This document shows positions 18,526-27,113 of a stretch of DNA of 64,000 nucleotides, one piece after another. This DNA is from Chryseobacterium sp. Marseille-Q5410 (GTDB taxonomy: Bacteria > Bacteroidota > Bacteroidia > Flavobacteriales > Weeksellaceae). The stretch lies in assembly GCA_946892665.1 (NCBI GenBank), contig CAMPOT010000001.1, positions 806,001-870,000 of the forward strand. Direction: 5' to 3'. Both the position numbers and the translations under genes were made by a program. The notes beneath the pieces were generated by a model. It was not told where the DNA came from. It made no database searches and was given only the letters and a program-made list of their open reading frames with translations. How positions within the stretch are numbered: the stretch's first letter is position 1; each line of letters starts with the position of its first letter.

Positions 18526-19329
18526 CTAAAAAACTTCCTCGATTTTGAGACAGTTTCCACTCGCGAACGGATAGTGGTTTCCGTTGACTTCCTGGAAAAA
18601 CTCAATTCCGATACACTGAACCACCGAAACTTTATTGTCCAAAACAGGAGCACCCGGAAGTGTTGCTGTAATGGTATCACCTGCATAAGGAACATTCAAC
18701 GGAATGTACTGCGAATAAGCGATGTTGGTCAGCTCATTGTTCACCATATCATCAGGTTCGTATGTTCCTGTGGTCGGATTGTAAGAAAAATCAGAAAGAA
18801 CCGAAATCGCGTTAATCAGTCTGAAATGAGTTGCACCTGAAGGAACAGTAATCAGATCAGCAGGATTAAAAGCTGCAACGATAAAATCTGAAGAAGTTCT
18901 TCCTGCATCCGGCTCGATGTCGTAAGGAGCATTAAAAATACCGGAGATAGAAAGGTTTTTGTTGAATTCAAATCCCAGCAGATAATTCCTCTGAGTGGAC
19001 ACTTCAACTTTTCGGTAACCTCTGGCCTCGGTTCCGTCCTCCAGATTGATTTTCTTCATGATAGAAGTTAAACGACCGGTTACCTGTGGATCCGTAAATT
19101 TTCCCATAAGAGCGGAGAGAGCCGTTCTTAACGATTTACCTACCTTGGCGCAACCGCCAAATTCGTTCATATTTTCGCGTGTTCTTTCGAACTCCGGTGC
19201 AGAGTGCACCTGCTGCGCAGTTGGACCGCCGACCATACCGGCGAAAAATCCTTCCTGACCTTTGATTTTAAAATGCCTAACGTCACCGATTGTTCCGACG
19301 TATTTCATAAGGCCTTTTTGTCTTGCCAT
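18526..19329 (-). CDS. MARQK-type conserved protein (cassette copy 1)
   Basis: A 267-residue protein of unknown function, homologous along its length to 58562-59320. Shared landmarks: MARQK start, GTxGD turn (residues 12-16), FxRTRENMxEFG (~48-60), a glycine/basic helix KVGKSLR, RLT, LLxGFEFN (~117), and a beta-rich C-terminal half with PSGxTHxR (~164-171). The order, helical region then beta sandwich-like region, suggests a structural or assembly protein rather than an enzyme; no catalytic motif is seen. A terminator follows at once, as often behind strongly expressed genes. The 14 bases before its ATG are identical to those before the copy at 59320. Confidence 0.75.
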   Translation of the reverse strand: MARQKGLMKYVGTIGDVRHFKIKGQEGFFAGMVGGPTAQQVHSAPEFERTRENMNEFGGCAKVGKSLRTALSALMGKFTDPQVTGRLTSIMKKINLEDGTEARGYRKVEVSTQRNYLLGFEFNKNLSISGIFNAPYDIEPDAGRTSSDFIVAAFNPADLITVPSGATHFRLINAISVLSDFSYNPTTGTYEPDDMVNNELTNIAYSQYIPLNVPYAGDTITATLPGAPVLDNKVSVVQCIGIEFFQEVNGNHYPFASGNCLKIEEVF

Positions 19330-19437
19330 TGTTTTAAGTTTTAGAAATTAGAAAAGAGAGAAAAACACTGTTGTCTAGACATTTACAAATATGAATGATT
19401 ATCTTTATAAAAACAATATACAAACAACTGTAAATCA

Positions 19438-19995
19438 ATGAAATACAACGCAACAACACCAAATCAGACGGTAACGGAAGGCAATATTCCCACCGCAGAC
19501 ACCAGAAAATATTTTATAATTCCGAATTCATTTACCCAAACTTTTTGGATAGTGGAAGAAGTAATGGACGGCGACAGTTTAGTAGTGAAACAGGAATTCA
19601 CTAAAGAAAGCAAGGAAATAAGACTTTACGGCTTGGATGCACCGGAAGTTCATCTTTCCAGAAAAATGCGCGAGGATGAAGCGAAAAGTGGCATTCCTGC
19701 TTCTTTATTGCTTCAATATGGAATGATGAGTTTAGATTATGTTCTCCAGGTATGCCCACCAGGAACAAGGGTAACACTGATAACGGAACTGGACAACAGA
19801 ACAGACTTTTGGCTGAGAGATCTTGCTTATGTCATTCTACCTTCCGGGGAATGCTTGAATGAACTTTTGATAAGTAATGGCTGGGCTAAAGCCAGCCATT
19901 CATATTACTGCGTTCATTTGCATTATTTTCAACAAATCAGTACCTTTGCTAAAATGCAAAAGAAAGGAATTCACGCATTTACAGACGCTTTTTAA
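19438..19995 (+). CDS. Staphylococcal-nuclease-like (thermonuclease) protein
   Basis: A 185-residue protein with an SNase domain from about residue 38. All catalytic positions are present: D46 in VMDGDSLVV, R62, D67 and E70 in RLYGLDAPE, and R127 in WLRDLAYV. It should be a Ca2+-dependent nuclease cutting DNA and RNA. No clear signal peptide; the first 37 residues are polar and unassigned. It is divergent from the MARQK-type gene with 108 bases between start codons. It may belong to the same accessory segment. Confidence 0.88.
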   Translation: MKYNATTPNQTVTEGNIPTADTRKYFIIPNSFTQTFWIVEEVMDGDSLVVKQEFTKESKEIRLYGLDAPEVHLSRKMREDEAKSGIPASLLLQYGMMSLDYVLQVCPPGTRVTLITELDNRTDFWLRDLAYVILPSGECLNELLISNGWAKASHSYYCVHLHYFQQISTFAKMQKKGIHAFTDAF

Positions 19996-20319
19996 TTTGT
20001 TGTACCCATGTTGAACTACGAAAAGTAAGAGGGTAAGAAAAGTGCCTATTTTAAGACTCTATTGCAACTTGTTTGTACTTGAAACAAAAGAACCAAAAAT
20101 TCAAGACTGGAAACTTCAGCTAAAATTTTGAATAATTTCCTAAAATTTCCAAACTCGGGCGGAAAGAAAACTTCGTTGTTTAAGAAAAATTTTTGCCGCC
20201 ACTCAAACACTGGAAATTTCTTAACGGAACTTATTCAAAATTTCTTAACGCTTCCGTTTCCTAAGTCGAAATGTTTGTCGGTTGTCATCAACTCTCAAAC
20301 CTCAACTCTCAACTCTCAA
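19996..20319. repeat. Intergenic region with one large nested inverted repeat
   Basis: Between the convergent nuclease and yicC genes lies one member of the large repeat family (20078-20268). Outer arms: TTTTGAATAA near 20122-20134 pairs with TTATTCAAAA near 20231-20240. Inner arms: AAATTTCCA near 20143 pairs with TGGAAATTT near 20210. Core: ACTCGGGCGG ... GCCGCCACTC. It begins with a CTTGAA...TTCAAG hairpin and ends with a CCTAAGTCG box, both family hallmarks. Before 20320 there are tandem copies of CTCAA(A/C)TCTCAA at 20289-20320. Confidence 0.75.
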
Positions 20320-21177
20320 CTACAACACATTAAGCGTTTGTTCTTTAATCTTTTCGAGGTCGTCTTTCATCATCACCACCAGTTTTTGTATTTCGGCATG
20401 GTTGGCTTTCGAACCTAAAGTATTGATTTCCCTGCCTATTTCCTGACAAATAAACCCGAGTTTTTTACCGTTGAAATCTTCATCCTGCATTACGTCTTTG
20501 TAGTATTTCAGGTGTTGCGCGAGTCTTACTTTCTCTTCCGAAATATCCAGCTTCTCGGTGAAATACGCCATTTCCTGGTAGAATCTGGTTTCGTCGATGG
20601 TGTCGAAATCTTTCAGGGTAGCACGGTATTTTTCTTTGATGGTTTCTATGCGGATTCCTTCGTAGGGAAGCACCATGGAAAGATTGTTTTCGATATTTTG
20701 GATATTGCGTTTCAATTCCTCCTGAAGGTTTTGGCCCTCTGTTTTTCGGAAACTGTTGAATTTTTCCAATGCATTATGGAGCAATCCGTTGAGCAGCAAC
20801 CATTCGTTTTCATTCAGCTCATCCGGTCTTGTGGAAATCGCTTCGGGCATTCTGATGGCCATTTTTAAGTATTCGAAATCCGGACCGTCGTCGGAGATTT
20901 TTCTCAGTTCGTCCATATAGGACTTCACTAAATCATGATTAATGTTGACATCATTGGAGTCTGTCAGGGTTTCCAAATTGATATAGCAATCTACCTTTCC
21001 GCGCAGGATATTGTCGTTGAGGAGTTTTCGGATTTCAAATTCTTTCTCTTTGTACCTTAAAGGCATTTTGATGCTCAGATCAAAAGATTTGCTGTTGAGG
21101 GATTTGATGTCGACGGTGATTTTTTTTCCTTCGAAAACGCCCTCGCTTCTTCCGAAGCCTGTCATGGATAAAATCAT
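20320..21177 (-). CDS. yicC: YicC family endoribonuclease
   Basis: A 285-residue YicC protein: start MILSMTGFGR, then VDIKSLNSKSFDLSIKMP, and the conserved C-terminal segment GFICQEIGREINTLGSKAN near residues 243-262. YicC proteins are RNA-processing endoribonucleases that act on small regulatory RNA in E. coli. Length is normal. It has its own promoter and is divergent from the PASTA gene; convergent with the nuclease gene. Confidence 0.95.
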   Translation of the reverse strand: MILSMTGFGRSEGVFEGKKITVDIKSLNSKSFDLSIKMPLRYKEKEFEIRKLLNDNILRGKVDCYINLETLTDSNDVNINHDLVKSYMDELRKISDDGPDFEYLKMAIRMPEAISTRPDELNENEWLLLNGLLHNALEKFNSFRKTEGQNLQEELKRNIQNIENNLSMVLPYEGIRIETIKEKYRATLKDFDTIDETRFYQEMAYFTEKLDISEEKVRLAQHLKYYKDVMQDEDFNGKKLGFICQEIGREINTLGSKANHAEIQKLVVMMKDDLEKIKEQTLNVL

Positions 21178-21194
21178 TGATTTGCTTTAGTGGG

Positions 21195-21202
21195 CAAAGA
21201 TA
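21195..21202 (-). promoter_or_regulatory. -7 box for yicC
   Basis: Minus strand TATCTTTG, an exact TAnnTTTG, 18 bases before the yicC start codon. The -33 element is not clear. Confidence 0.6.
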
Positions 21203-21274
21203 AATATTTCCAAACTTTTTATCATTAAAAAAACAAGCGTAAAAAAATCGCAGAGTTCCGAAAAGATTATTTTA

Positions 21275-21282
21275 TATCTTTG
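21275..21282 (+). promoter_or_regulatory. -7 box for the PASTA gene
   Basis: TATCTTTG, an exact TAnnTTTG, 26 bases before the PASTA-protein start. The divergent arrangement with the yicC box leaves about 70 bases between them. Confidence 0.65.
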
Positions 21283-21307
21283 CATCTATCATTAAAGATT
21301 AAGTAAT

Positions 21308-22372
21308 ATGCTAAAATCGCTTTTCCACTGGAAAGTTCTTGTAAATATTCTTTTGGCAGCAGCTGTTTTCACAGGATTGGTTTGGCTTACCTTCCGTTGG
21401 TTGGAGATTCATACGAACCACGGCAAAGAAATCGCTGTACCCAATGTAGTGAATAGGTCGGTTCATGATGCGATCCGTATTCTGGATGATTCAGGATTGG
21501 ATTATGAGGTAGATAGTGGTAAATTCGAACCAAAATACCGTCCGTTTCAGGTATTGCAAATTTATCCTTCGCCGGGTTCCCGCGTGAAAGATGGCAGAAC
21601 CATTATCCTTAAAGTAAATCCTAAAACATTTGCCCAAGTTTCCGTTCCCGATGTGCTCGACCGATACAAAGGTTTGGCGTTCAGACAATTGGAGCAGGTT
21701 GGATTGAAGGTTGGTGATACTATTTTTGAACCAAGTATTCAGCGTGATGCGGTAATCAGAATGCTGTTCAATGGCACCACCTTAAAACCGGGAACATTGT
21801 TGCCAAGATTTTCAACCATTGATCTGGTGATTGGAGCAGGGCCGAAAAGAAATATTACGGTGCCAAATTTGGTGGGATTAACCGTTCAGGAAGCCAAAGC
21901 GATTATTGCTCAAAACCTGTTCGAAGTAGGATTGGTAGAGCATGAGGACGGCGGACAAGACGAATCCGATATCGTTTATTACCAAGATCCGGCTTCTTTC
22001 GATGTTCGGGATCAGGGGATGCAGATTGATATTTGGGCCAGTAAAAAAACACCGGCGGAAATGGGTGCTAAGATTAATCAGCTGAACAGCATTTACCGTG
22101 TGAAAATTGATACAACGGTTCCTCCTGTTCGATATGACGAACCGGTTTATGTGGAACCTGCACCGAGAATTTCAGAACCTAAGAAATCAACGCCAAAAGT
22201 GGAAACCCCGAAAACGGAAACGCCAAAAGCGGAAACTCCAAAAACAAATACGGAGAAAACCAATACCGAAACTAAACCTAAAACGACTACCAGCAGCAGT
22301 TCCACACCGAAGACGACTACTGCGGTGAAGCCGGCGGAAAAACCCAAGCCCAAAAAGGTAATCGTTGAATAA
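21308..22372 (+). CDS. Membrane-anchored PASTA-domain protein
   Basis: A 354-residue protein: one N-terminal membrane segment (residues ~10-31, LVNILLAAAVFTGLVWLTF), three PASTA domains (~40-105, ~110-178, ~182-250; each begins with a VPNVV/VPDVL/VPNLV strand), and a long low-complexity tail of T, P, K and E (from ~285). PASTA domains usually bind peptidoglycan; here there is no kinase domain, as is usual in flavobacteria. The tail has repeats of a PKxET unit and probably spans the cell wall or varies in length. Followed by a strong terminator. Confidence 0.9.
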   Translation: MLKSLFHWKVLVNILLAAAVFTGLVWLTFRWLEIHTNHGKEIAVPNVVNRSVHDAIRILDDSGLDYEVDSGKFEPKYRPFQVLQIYPSPGSRVKDGRTIILKVNPKTFAQVSVPDVLDRYKGLAFRQLEQVGLKVGDTIFEPSIQRDAVIRMLFNGTTLKPGTLLPRFSTIDLVIGAGPKRNITVPNLVGLTVQEAKAIIAQNLFEVGLVEHEDGGQDESDIVYYQDPASFDVRDQGMQIDIWASKKTPAEMGAKINQLNSIYRVKIDTTVPPVRYDEPVYVEPAPRISEPKKSTPKVETPKTETPKAETPKTNTEKTNTETKPKTTTSSSSTPKTTTAVKPAEKPKPKKVIVE

Positions 22373-22397
22373 GTAATTTATAATCCGATAAATAGCT

Positions 22398-22426
22398 AAA
22401 GCTTCAGCGAAAGTTGAAGCTTTTTT
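22398..22426 (+). terminator. Terminator after the PASTA gene
   Basis: AAAGCTTCA, loop GCGAAAGT, TGAAGCTTTTTT: a stable stem with a T-run, 25 bases after the stop and just before the next start codon. Confidence 0.85.
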
Positions 22427-22432
22427 ACTCCC

Positions 22433-23491
22433 ATGCGCGAAGAAAACGAAGAATTTTTAGACGAAGAATTGCTCAGTCAGGAATCCCCCGAAGCCGAGTC
22501 GGCGGGGCTGTACGAACATCTGAATATTAGCGTAGATAAAAAACAGGAACCTTTGCGGATTGATAAATTTCTTTTAATCTTCCGCCAAAACTCCTCACGA
22601 AACAAGATTTCCCAAACCTGCCGCGCCGGAAATGTGGTGGTGAATGGCGTTCCCGTCAAACAAAATTACCGCGTAAAACCCGGCGACCAGATTTCGGTGT
22701 TGCTCGCTCATCCACGTCGTGAGAATATTATCATTCCTCAGGATATTCCCGTTAATATTGTTTATGAAGACGATGATCTGGTGGTGGTCGATAAAGCTAC
22801 AGGAATGGTGGTTCACCCCGGACACGGCAATTATCACAGTACTTTGGTGAATGCCTTGGCTTTTCATTTTGAGAAAAATGGATTAAAATCTGACCTCGAC
22901 CGAGTAGGATTGGTGCACCGAATCGATAAAGATACTTCCGGATTGCTTGTTGTTGCCAAAAACGAATATGCGCTGAGTTTCCTCGCGAAACAGTTTTTCG
23001 AAAGAACCACCAAAAGATTGTATTGGGCTTTCGTATGGGGAAACTTGGAAGAAGATCAGGGAACCATCACCGGGCATATCGGAAGGCATCTGAAAAACAG
23101 AATGCAGATGGCAGTTTTCGAAGACGGAAGTTACGGGAAGCCTGCAGTGACGCATTATAAAGTGATCGAAAGATTCAAATACATGACCTGGGTAGAATGC
23201 AAACTGGAAACAGGAAGAACCCACCAGATTCGTGCACATTTCAAACATATCGGACATACCTTATTTAATGATGAGCGCTACGAAGGAAATCATATTTTAA
23301 AAGGAGTCAACCTTCCCAAATATAAACAGTTTGTGAAAAATGTATTCGAAGTATTGCCAAGACACGCCTTGCATGCGCACACCCTCGGATTTATTCACCC
23401 GACCACCAAACAGGAAATGTACTTCGAAAGTCCGATGCCTGCAGATATGCAAGAGGCGATCGAAAAATGGAGACGTTATTTAGAAGCGTAA
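22433..23491 (+). CDS. RluD-type pseudouridine synthase
   Basis: A 352-residue RluA/RluD-family enzyme that makes pseudouridine in 23S rRNA. An N-terminal acidic segment is followed by an S4 RNA-binding domain (~35-95, RIDKFLL...NGVPVKQNYRVKPGD). Catalytic aspartate is D165 in HRIDKDTSGLLVVAKN. GRTHQIRAHF and LHAHTLGF complete the fold. RluD is the likely subgroup but RluC is not excluded. It begins seven bases after the terminator hairpin. Confidence 0.92.
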   Translation: MREENEEFLDEELLSQESPEAESAGLYEHLNISVDKKQEPLRIDKFLLIFRQNSSRNKISQTCRAGNVVVNGVPVKQNYRVKPGDQISVLLAHPRRENIIIPQDIPVNIVYEDDDLVVVDKATGMVVHPGHGNYHSTLVNALAFHFEKNGLKSDLDRVGLVHRIDKDTSGLLVVAKNEYALSFLAKQFFERTTKRLYWAFVWGNLEEDQGTITGHIGRHLKNRMQMAVFEDGSYGKPAVTHYKVIERFKYMTWVECKLETGRTHQIRAHFKHIGHTLFNDERYEGNHILKGVNLPKYKQFVKNVFEVLPRHALHAHTLGFIHPTTKQEMYFESPMPADMQEAIEKWRRYLEA

Positions 23492-23532
23492 CTATCAAAA
23501 GTTTTTTATATTTGTACCCATTCAAACCCATC

Positions 23533-24486
23533 ATGATGAGGAAAATAGGAACTGCATTTTTCATTTTTCTTTCCTTTGTTTTTTATAAAGCCCAGGAAAC
23601 ACTCCCTTTCTATCAGCAGTATTTGCTCGATGGCGACTTCCTTTTCAATCCTGCGCAGTACGGTAAGACGGATGATGTGGTGCTGAATTTAAATTACCAA
23701 AAGCAGTTTTCACAATTCAGTGAGTCTCCCAATGTACAGTCGATTGGAATTCATGCCAATATTTTCGATCGGGTAGGAGCCGGACTGTCCTTTTTCAGAG
23801 ACCAAAACGGACCGATTTCCTCGAACGGATTTGGGGCAGGAGCTTCTTATTTTATCCCAATTGATGACGATGGCGAACGTAAAAGCCAGTTTTCTTTCGG
23901 TACGAGTGTGAATTTCTATAACATGAATATCGATTTGGCGAAACTCAATCCACAAGATCCCGGCGATCCTACTTTGAGTTCCGATACCAACAGTCTTTTT
24001 CTCGTGTATGCGAATTTAGGAATGGCCGTTACTTACCGCAACCTATTCGGAGGGGTGTCGGTGAATGATATCGCGCTGACGAACGATATTCCAATTGTCA
24101 ACGGCATCGAACCGGAACCTACGAAGTTTAATTTCAATGCAGGTTACGATTTTTATTTGAATGAGCAATTTTATATTTCGCCTTCTGTATTGATGAATTT
24201 CAGTACCAATGCTTCCCGAATGACAGATTTTAATCTGATGGGTACGGTTTTGGGGGATACCAATTCATTCTCCGCAGGAGCCAGTTTGCGAACCGCAAAA
24301 AACCAATACGGCAACCAAAATCTCGGAATTTCTCCGATCATCAAAGCAAAGCTGAACGGATTTACCTTTGGCGCGACCTATAATTTCGGTCTTTCAGACA
24401 TTCAGCAGTACGCAGGCAGCAGTTTCATGCTGAGCGTCGGCTACAACATCGAAAACTTTATCAATACCAGAGGGTATAGGTATTGA
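23533..24486 (+). CDS. PorP/SprF family outer membrane protein
   Basis: A ~317-residue protein with signal peptide MMRKIGTAFFIFLSFVFYKAQE; start at ATG 23533 or 23536, since the longer open frame overlaps the rluD-type gene. Mature protein opens with LPFYQQYLLDGDFLFNPAQYG, the typical PorP/SprF start, and continues as alternating beta strands ending in an aromatic residue (GYRY). These proteins anchor type IX secretion substrates or gliding adhesins at the surface. No PorK/L/M or SprA genes are nearby, so the partner is unknown. Confidence 0.9.
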   Translation: MMRKIGTAFFIFLSFVFYKAQETLPFYQQYLLDGDFLFNPAQYGKTDDVVLNLNYQKQFSQFSESPNVQSIGIHANIFDRVGAGLSFFRDQNGPISSNGFGAGASYFIPIDDDGERKSQFSFGTSVNFYNMNIDLAKLNPQDPGDPTLSSDTNSLFLVYANLGMAVTYRNLFGGVSVNDIALTNDIPIVNGIEPEPTKFNFNAGYDFYLNEQFYISPSVLMNFSTNASRMTDFNLMGTVLGDTNSFSAGASLRTAKNQYGNQNLGISPIIKAKLNGFTFGATYNFGLSDIQQYAGSSFMLSVGYNIENFINTRGYRY

Positions 24487-24656
24487 GGATGAAGGATTAA
24501 GTATGGAGGATGAGGTATGAAGGATGAAGTTTGAAGGATGGAGGATGAAGTATGAAGTATGGAGGATGAGGTATGAAGGATGAAGTATGGAGGATGGAGT
24601 ATGAAGTATGGAGTATGAAGTATGGAGTATGAAGTATGGAGTATGAAGGATGAAGG
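24486..24656. repeat. Tandem heptamer-like repeat (ATGAAGT/ATGGAGG)
   Basis: About 170 bases of repeated 7-8-base units of the form GTATGAA, GGATGAA, GTATGGA and GGATGAG immediately after the PorP/SprF stop. The pattern is regular enough to open false frames on the minus strand. It probably varies in length by slippage. No function is evident. Confidence 0.85.
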
Positions 24657-25113
24657 AGGCAATTTGGGAATTTGAAAGAGGACGCAACAAGCTTTAAGAA
24701 ATAGTTAGTACGCTTTATGCACTAGTCAATGATAATGGTTCTTGCTGATTTTTCGAATTCAGCAGATTCAGGGATACCATCCATCATCCATTTAAAATTT
24801 AAAATCTAGAATCTCGGTTCTTAATTCTTGGCTCTTTTCTTAGGAATGCTATGGCGCTTCGCTTAGCAAGGGGTTTATGAATTTTAAGAGCTCATAGTTT
24901 TTTTGGGTTAATTGGACTTTTCATCTAAAATGTATAATCTAAAATCTCTAATTCACATTGCATACTTCATCCATTGTACTTTCTACATTGTACAAATCTA
25001 ATTTCTAACCTCTAACTGCTAACCTTTCTAAAAAAAAATAATTTTCTCTACCTTTGACCACCCGTCGGCATCAAGCCTGTTGCGTACTGCTCAAAGCTTA
25101 AAAAACAACTCAA
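24657..25113. other. Gene-free spacer before hemW
   Basis: No coding sequence is seen. Contains scattered A/T-rich direct repeats such as AAAATCTAGAATCTC / AAAATCTCTAATTC and the hemW promoter at its right end. Confidence 0.5.
25049..25056 (+). promoter_or_regulatory. -7 box for hemW
   Basis: TACCTTTG, exact TAnnTTTG, 57 bases before the GTG start of the hemW-like gene. The -33 element is not clear. Confidence 0.55.
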
Positions 25114-26238
25114 GTGCTCTATCTTCATATTCCTTTTTGCAAACAGCAATGCAGTTATTGTAATTTTCATTTTTCTACTTCTTTGACTTTTAAAGATGAA
25201 ATGTTGTCTGCGATGAAAAAGGAGATTTTCCTTCGTAAAGATGAACTTCAAAATAAAACCTTAAAATCCCTTTATTTCGGTGGTGGAACGCCTTCTTTAT
25301 TGAAAGTGAATGAGCTGAATTCTTTGATGGATGAGGTTTTGAAGTATTTTGCATTTGATCCAGATATCGAAATTACCCTCGAAGCCAATCCCGACGATCT
25401 GGATGCGCAATTTTTAAAAGGATTGTCCCAATCTCCGGTAAACCGACTTTCGATAGGAACTCAAAGTTTTTTTGATAATGATTTAAAGCTGATGAACCGT
25501 GCCCACAACGCTGGTGAAGCGGAAGATTCTATTAAAAGAGCACAGGATTTTGGATTTGAAAATATCAGTATCGACCTGATTTACGGGTCGCCGACCTCAA
25601 ATTTTGAGGTCTGGAAAGAAAACCTCAACAAAACCATTGAACTTCAGGTGCCACATATTTCTTCGTATGCTTTAACCGTAGAACCGAAAACAGCCCTGAA
25701 CCAGTGGATTGAACAGCGCAAAGTTCCAGCACCCAAAGAGGCTGCGCAACATGCGGAATTTTCCTATATGGTTGATTTTCTGAAAGATCACGGCTTCGAT
25801 CATTATGAAATTTCTAATTTCGGGAAACCCGGTTTTCATTCCCGGCATAATTCCGCCTATTGGAAATCCAAAGAATATCTCGGCATCGGACCTTCCGCAC
25901 ATTCTTTTAATGGTTGGAATAAAAGAAGTTGGAATATCGCCAATAACCGTCGCTATATCGATGCGTTGAATCAAAATACTTTAGCCAAGGAAAGTGAAAT
26001 CCTCACTGAAAAAGAGCAGTTCAATGAAATGATGATGATTGGCCTTAGAACCATGTGGGGCGTTGATTTGCAACAAACGGAAGGCAAGTTCAGTGATTAC
26101 CTTCAAGAAGAATTCCAAAAAAATATCGCTCCCAAACTCGAAACAGGAATTCTGATCATTGAAAATGGTCACCTGAAAATTCCCGAAAAACATTGGTTTT
26201 TGGCAGATGGCATCGCTTCTGATCTTTTTATTCTTTAA
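25114..26238 (+). CDS. hemW: HemW-like radical SAM heme chaperone
   Basis: A 374-residue protein starting at GTG 25114; an in-frame TAA lies four codons upstream, so no earlier start is possible. LHIPFCKQQCSYCNFHF carries the CxxxCxxC cluster motif of radical SAM enzymes; FGGGTPSLL follows. The extra fourth cysteine-like region typical of HemN is absent, in line with HemW, a heme carrier, not a coproporphyrinogen oxidase. C-terminal HemW domain present. Often mis-annotated as HemN. Confidence 0.9.
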   Translation: MLYLHIPFCKQQCSYCNFHFSTSLTFKDEMLSAMKKEIFLRKDELQNKTLKSLYFGGGTPSLLKVNELNSLMDEVLKYFAFDPDIEITLEANPDDLDAQFLKGLSQSPVNRLSIGTQSFFDNDLKLMNRAHNAGEAEDSIKRAQDFGFENISIDLIYGSPTSNFEVWKENLNKTIELQVPHISSYALTVEPKTALNQWIEQRKVPAPKEAAQHAEFSYMVDFLKDHGFDHYEISNFGKPGFHSRHNSAYWKSKEYLGIGPSAHSFNGWNKRSWNIANNRRYIDALNQNTLAKESEILTEKEQFNEMMMIGLRTMWGVDLQQTEGKFSDYLQEEFQKNIAPKLETGILIIENGHLKIPEKHWFLADGIASDLFIL

Positions 26239-26292
26239 ATTTGTCAGTCATTTTATTACAATCTTAAGCTTTTGCCCAATTCCCACGCCGTG

Positions 26293-26763
26293 ATGATGGA
26301 ACAGAAAAAATCCTACACTTTCCTCGAAATCAAACAGAAGATGATCAACTATTGTGTATACCAAGACCGATGTCATCAGGAAGTGGCGCAAAAGATGCAT
26401 GATTTTCTACTGATTCCCGAAGCGAAAGAGGAAATTTTGCTTTATCTGATGCAGGAGAATTACCTGAACGAAGAGCGGTTTACCCGAAGCTACATCCGCG
26501 GGAAGTTCAATATCAAATCTTGGGGACGCAACAAAATCCGAAACCACCTGAAGTTTAAAGGGGTTCCCGAGAAACTCATCAACCGCTGTTTTGATGAAAT
26601 CGACGACTCCGATTACGAAAGAACGTTGAAAAAACTCTACATATCCTATTTCTCGCGACAATCCGGAAAAGAATACCAAAAGAAATCCAAAACCATCAAA
26701 TACTTAATGGGTAGGGGATTTGAGTATGAAGAGATTTTGCGTGTGGCAGATTTTGGGGATTGA
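26293..26763 (+). CDS. recX: RecX regulatory protein
   Basis: A 156-residue RecX started at ATG 26293 rather than the TTG seven codons upstream. Three-helix repeats are visible: YCVYQDRCHQEVAQKM, LMQENYLNEERFTRSYIRGKF, WGRNKIRNHLKFKGVP. RecX binds RecA filaments and limits recombination. recA is not in the window. It follows hemW by 54 bases and may share its transcript. Confidence 0.9.
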   Translation: MMEQKKSYTFLEIKQKMINYCVYQDRCHQEVAQKMHDFLLIPEAKEEILLYLMQENYLNEERFTRSYIRGKFNIKSWGRNKIRNHLKFKGVPEKLINRCFDEIDDSDYERTLKKLYISYFSRQSGKEYQKKSKTIKYLMGRGFEYEEILRVADFGD

Positions 26764-27113
26764 TTGATTGATGGAGTTTTTGAGAGATTGAGTGTTCCTG
26801 TACGCAATACGCCGTACGCTTTACGCTTGCTGTGAGGAAGATTTGAATTTGATAATTTGATAAGGTGTTAATTTGAAAATGAAAGCTCGCAGATTTTGGA
26901 GACTGGACGGAGCTTAATTTGTATTCACTCATAAGCGTATTGCATAAAGCGTACTGCTTATTGCTTTAAAACTTATGACCATTTAAATGAGAGAAAATCA
27001 AAAATTGACAAAAACATAATCCACAACAGCCAAAAAAAATGCCCGTAATTGAAATAATTTTAATTAATTTGCAAAACCATTAATTTTATTCCGTTTCCAT
27101 AATATTGCATGAT
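26764..27113. other. Spacer with no clear feature
   Basis: Contains a duplicated phrase (ACGCAATACGCCGTACGCTTTACGC near 26812 has internal CGTACGC repeats; a related GCGTATTGCATAAAGCGTACTGC near 26935). It looks like a short imperfect inverted repeat, about 100 bases apart. No coding potential. A weak promoter-like TAATTTG lies near 27066. Confidence 0.4.

Noticed and set aside
24394-24690. Minus-strand frames of 73-98 residues with repeated HTSYFILH-type phrases
   Set aside because: They are translations of the heptamer array and have no protein-like composition or start context.
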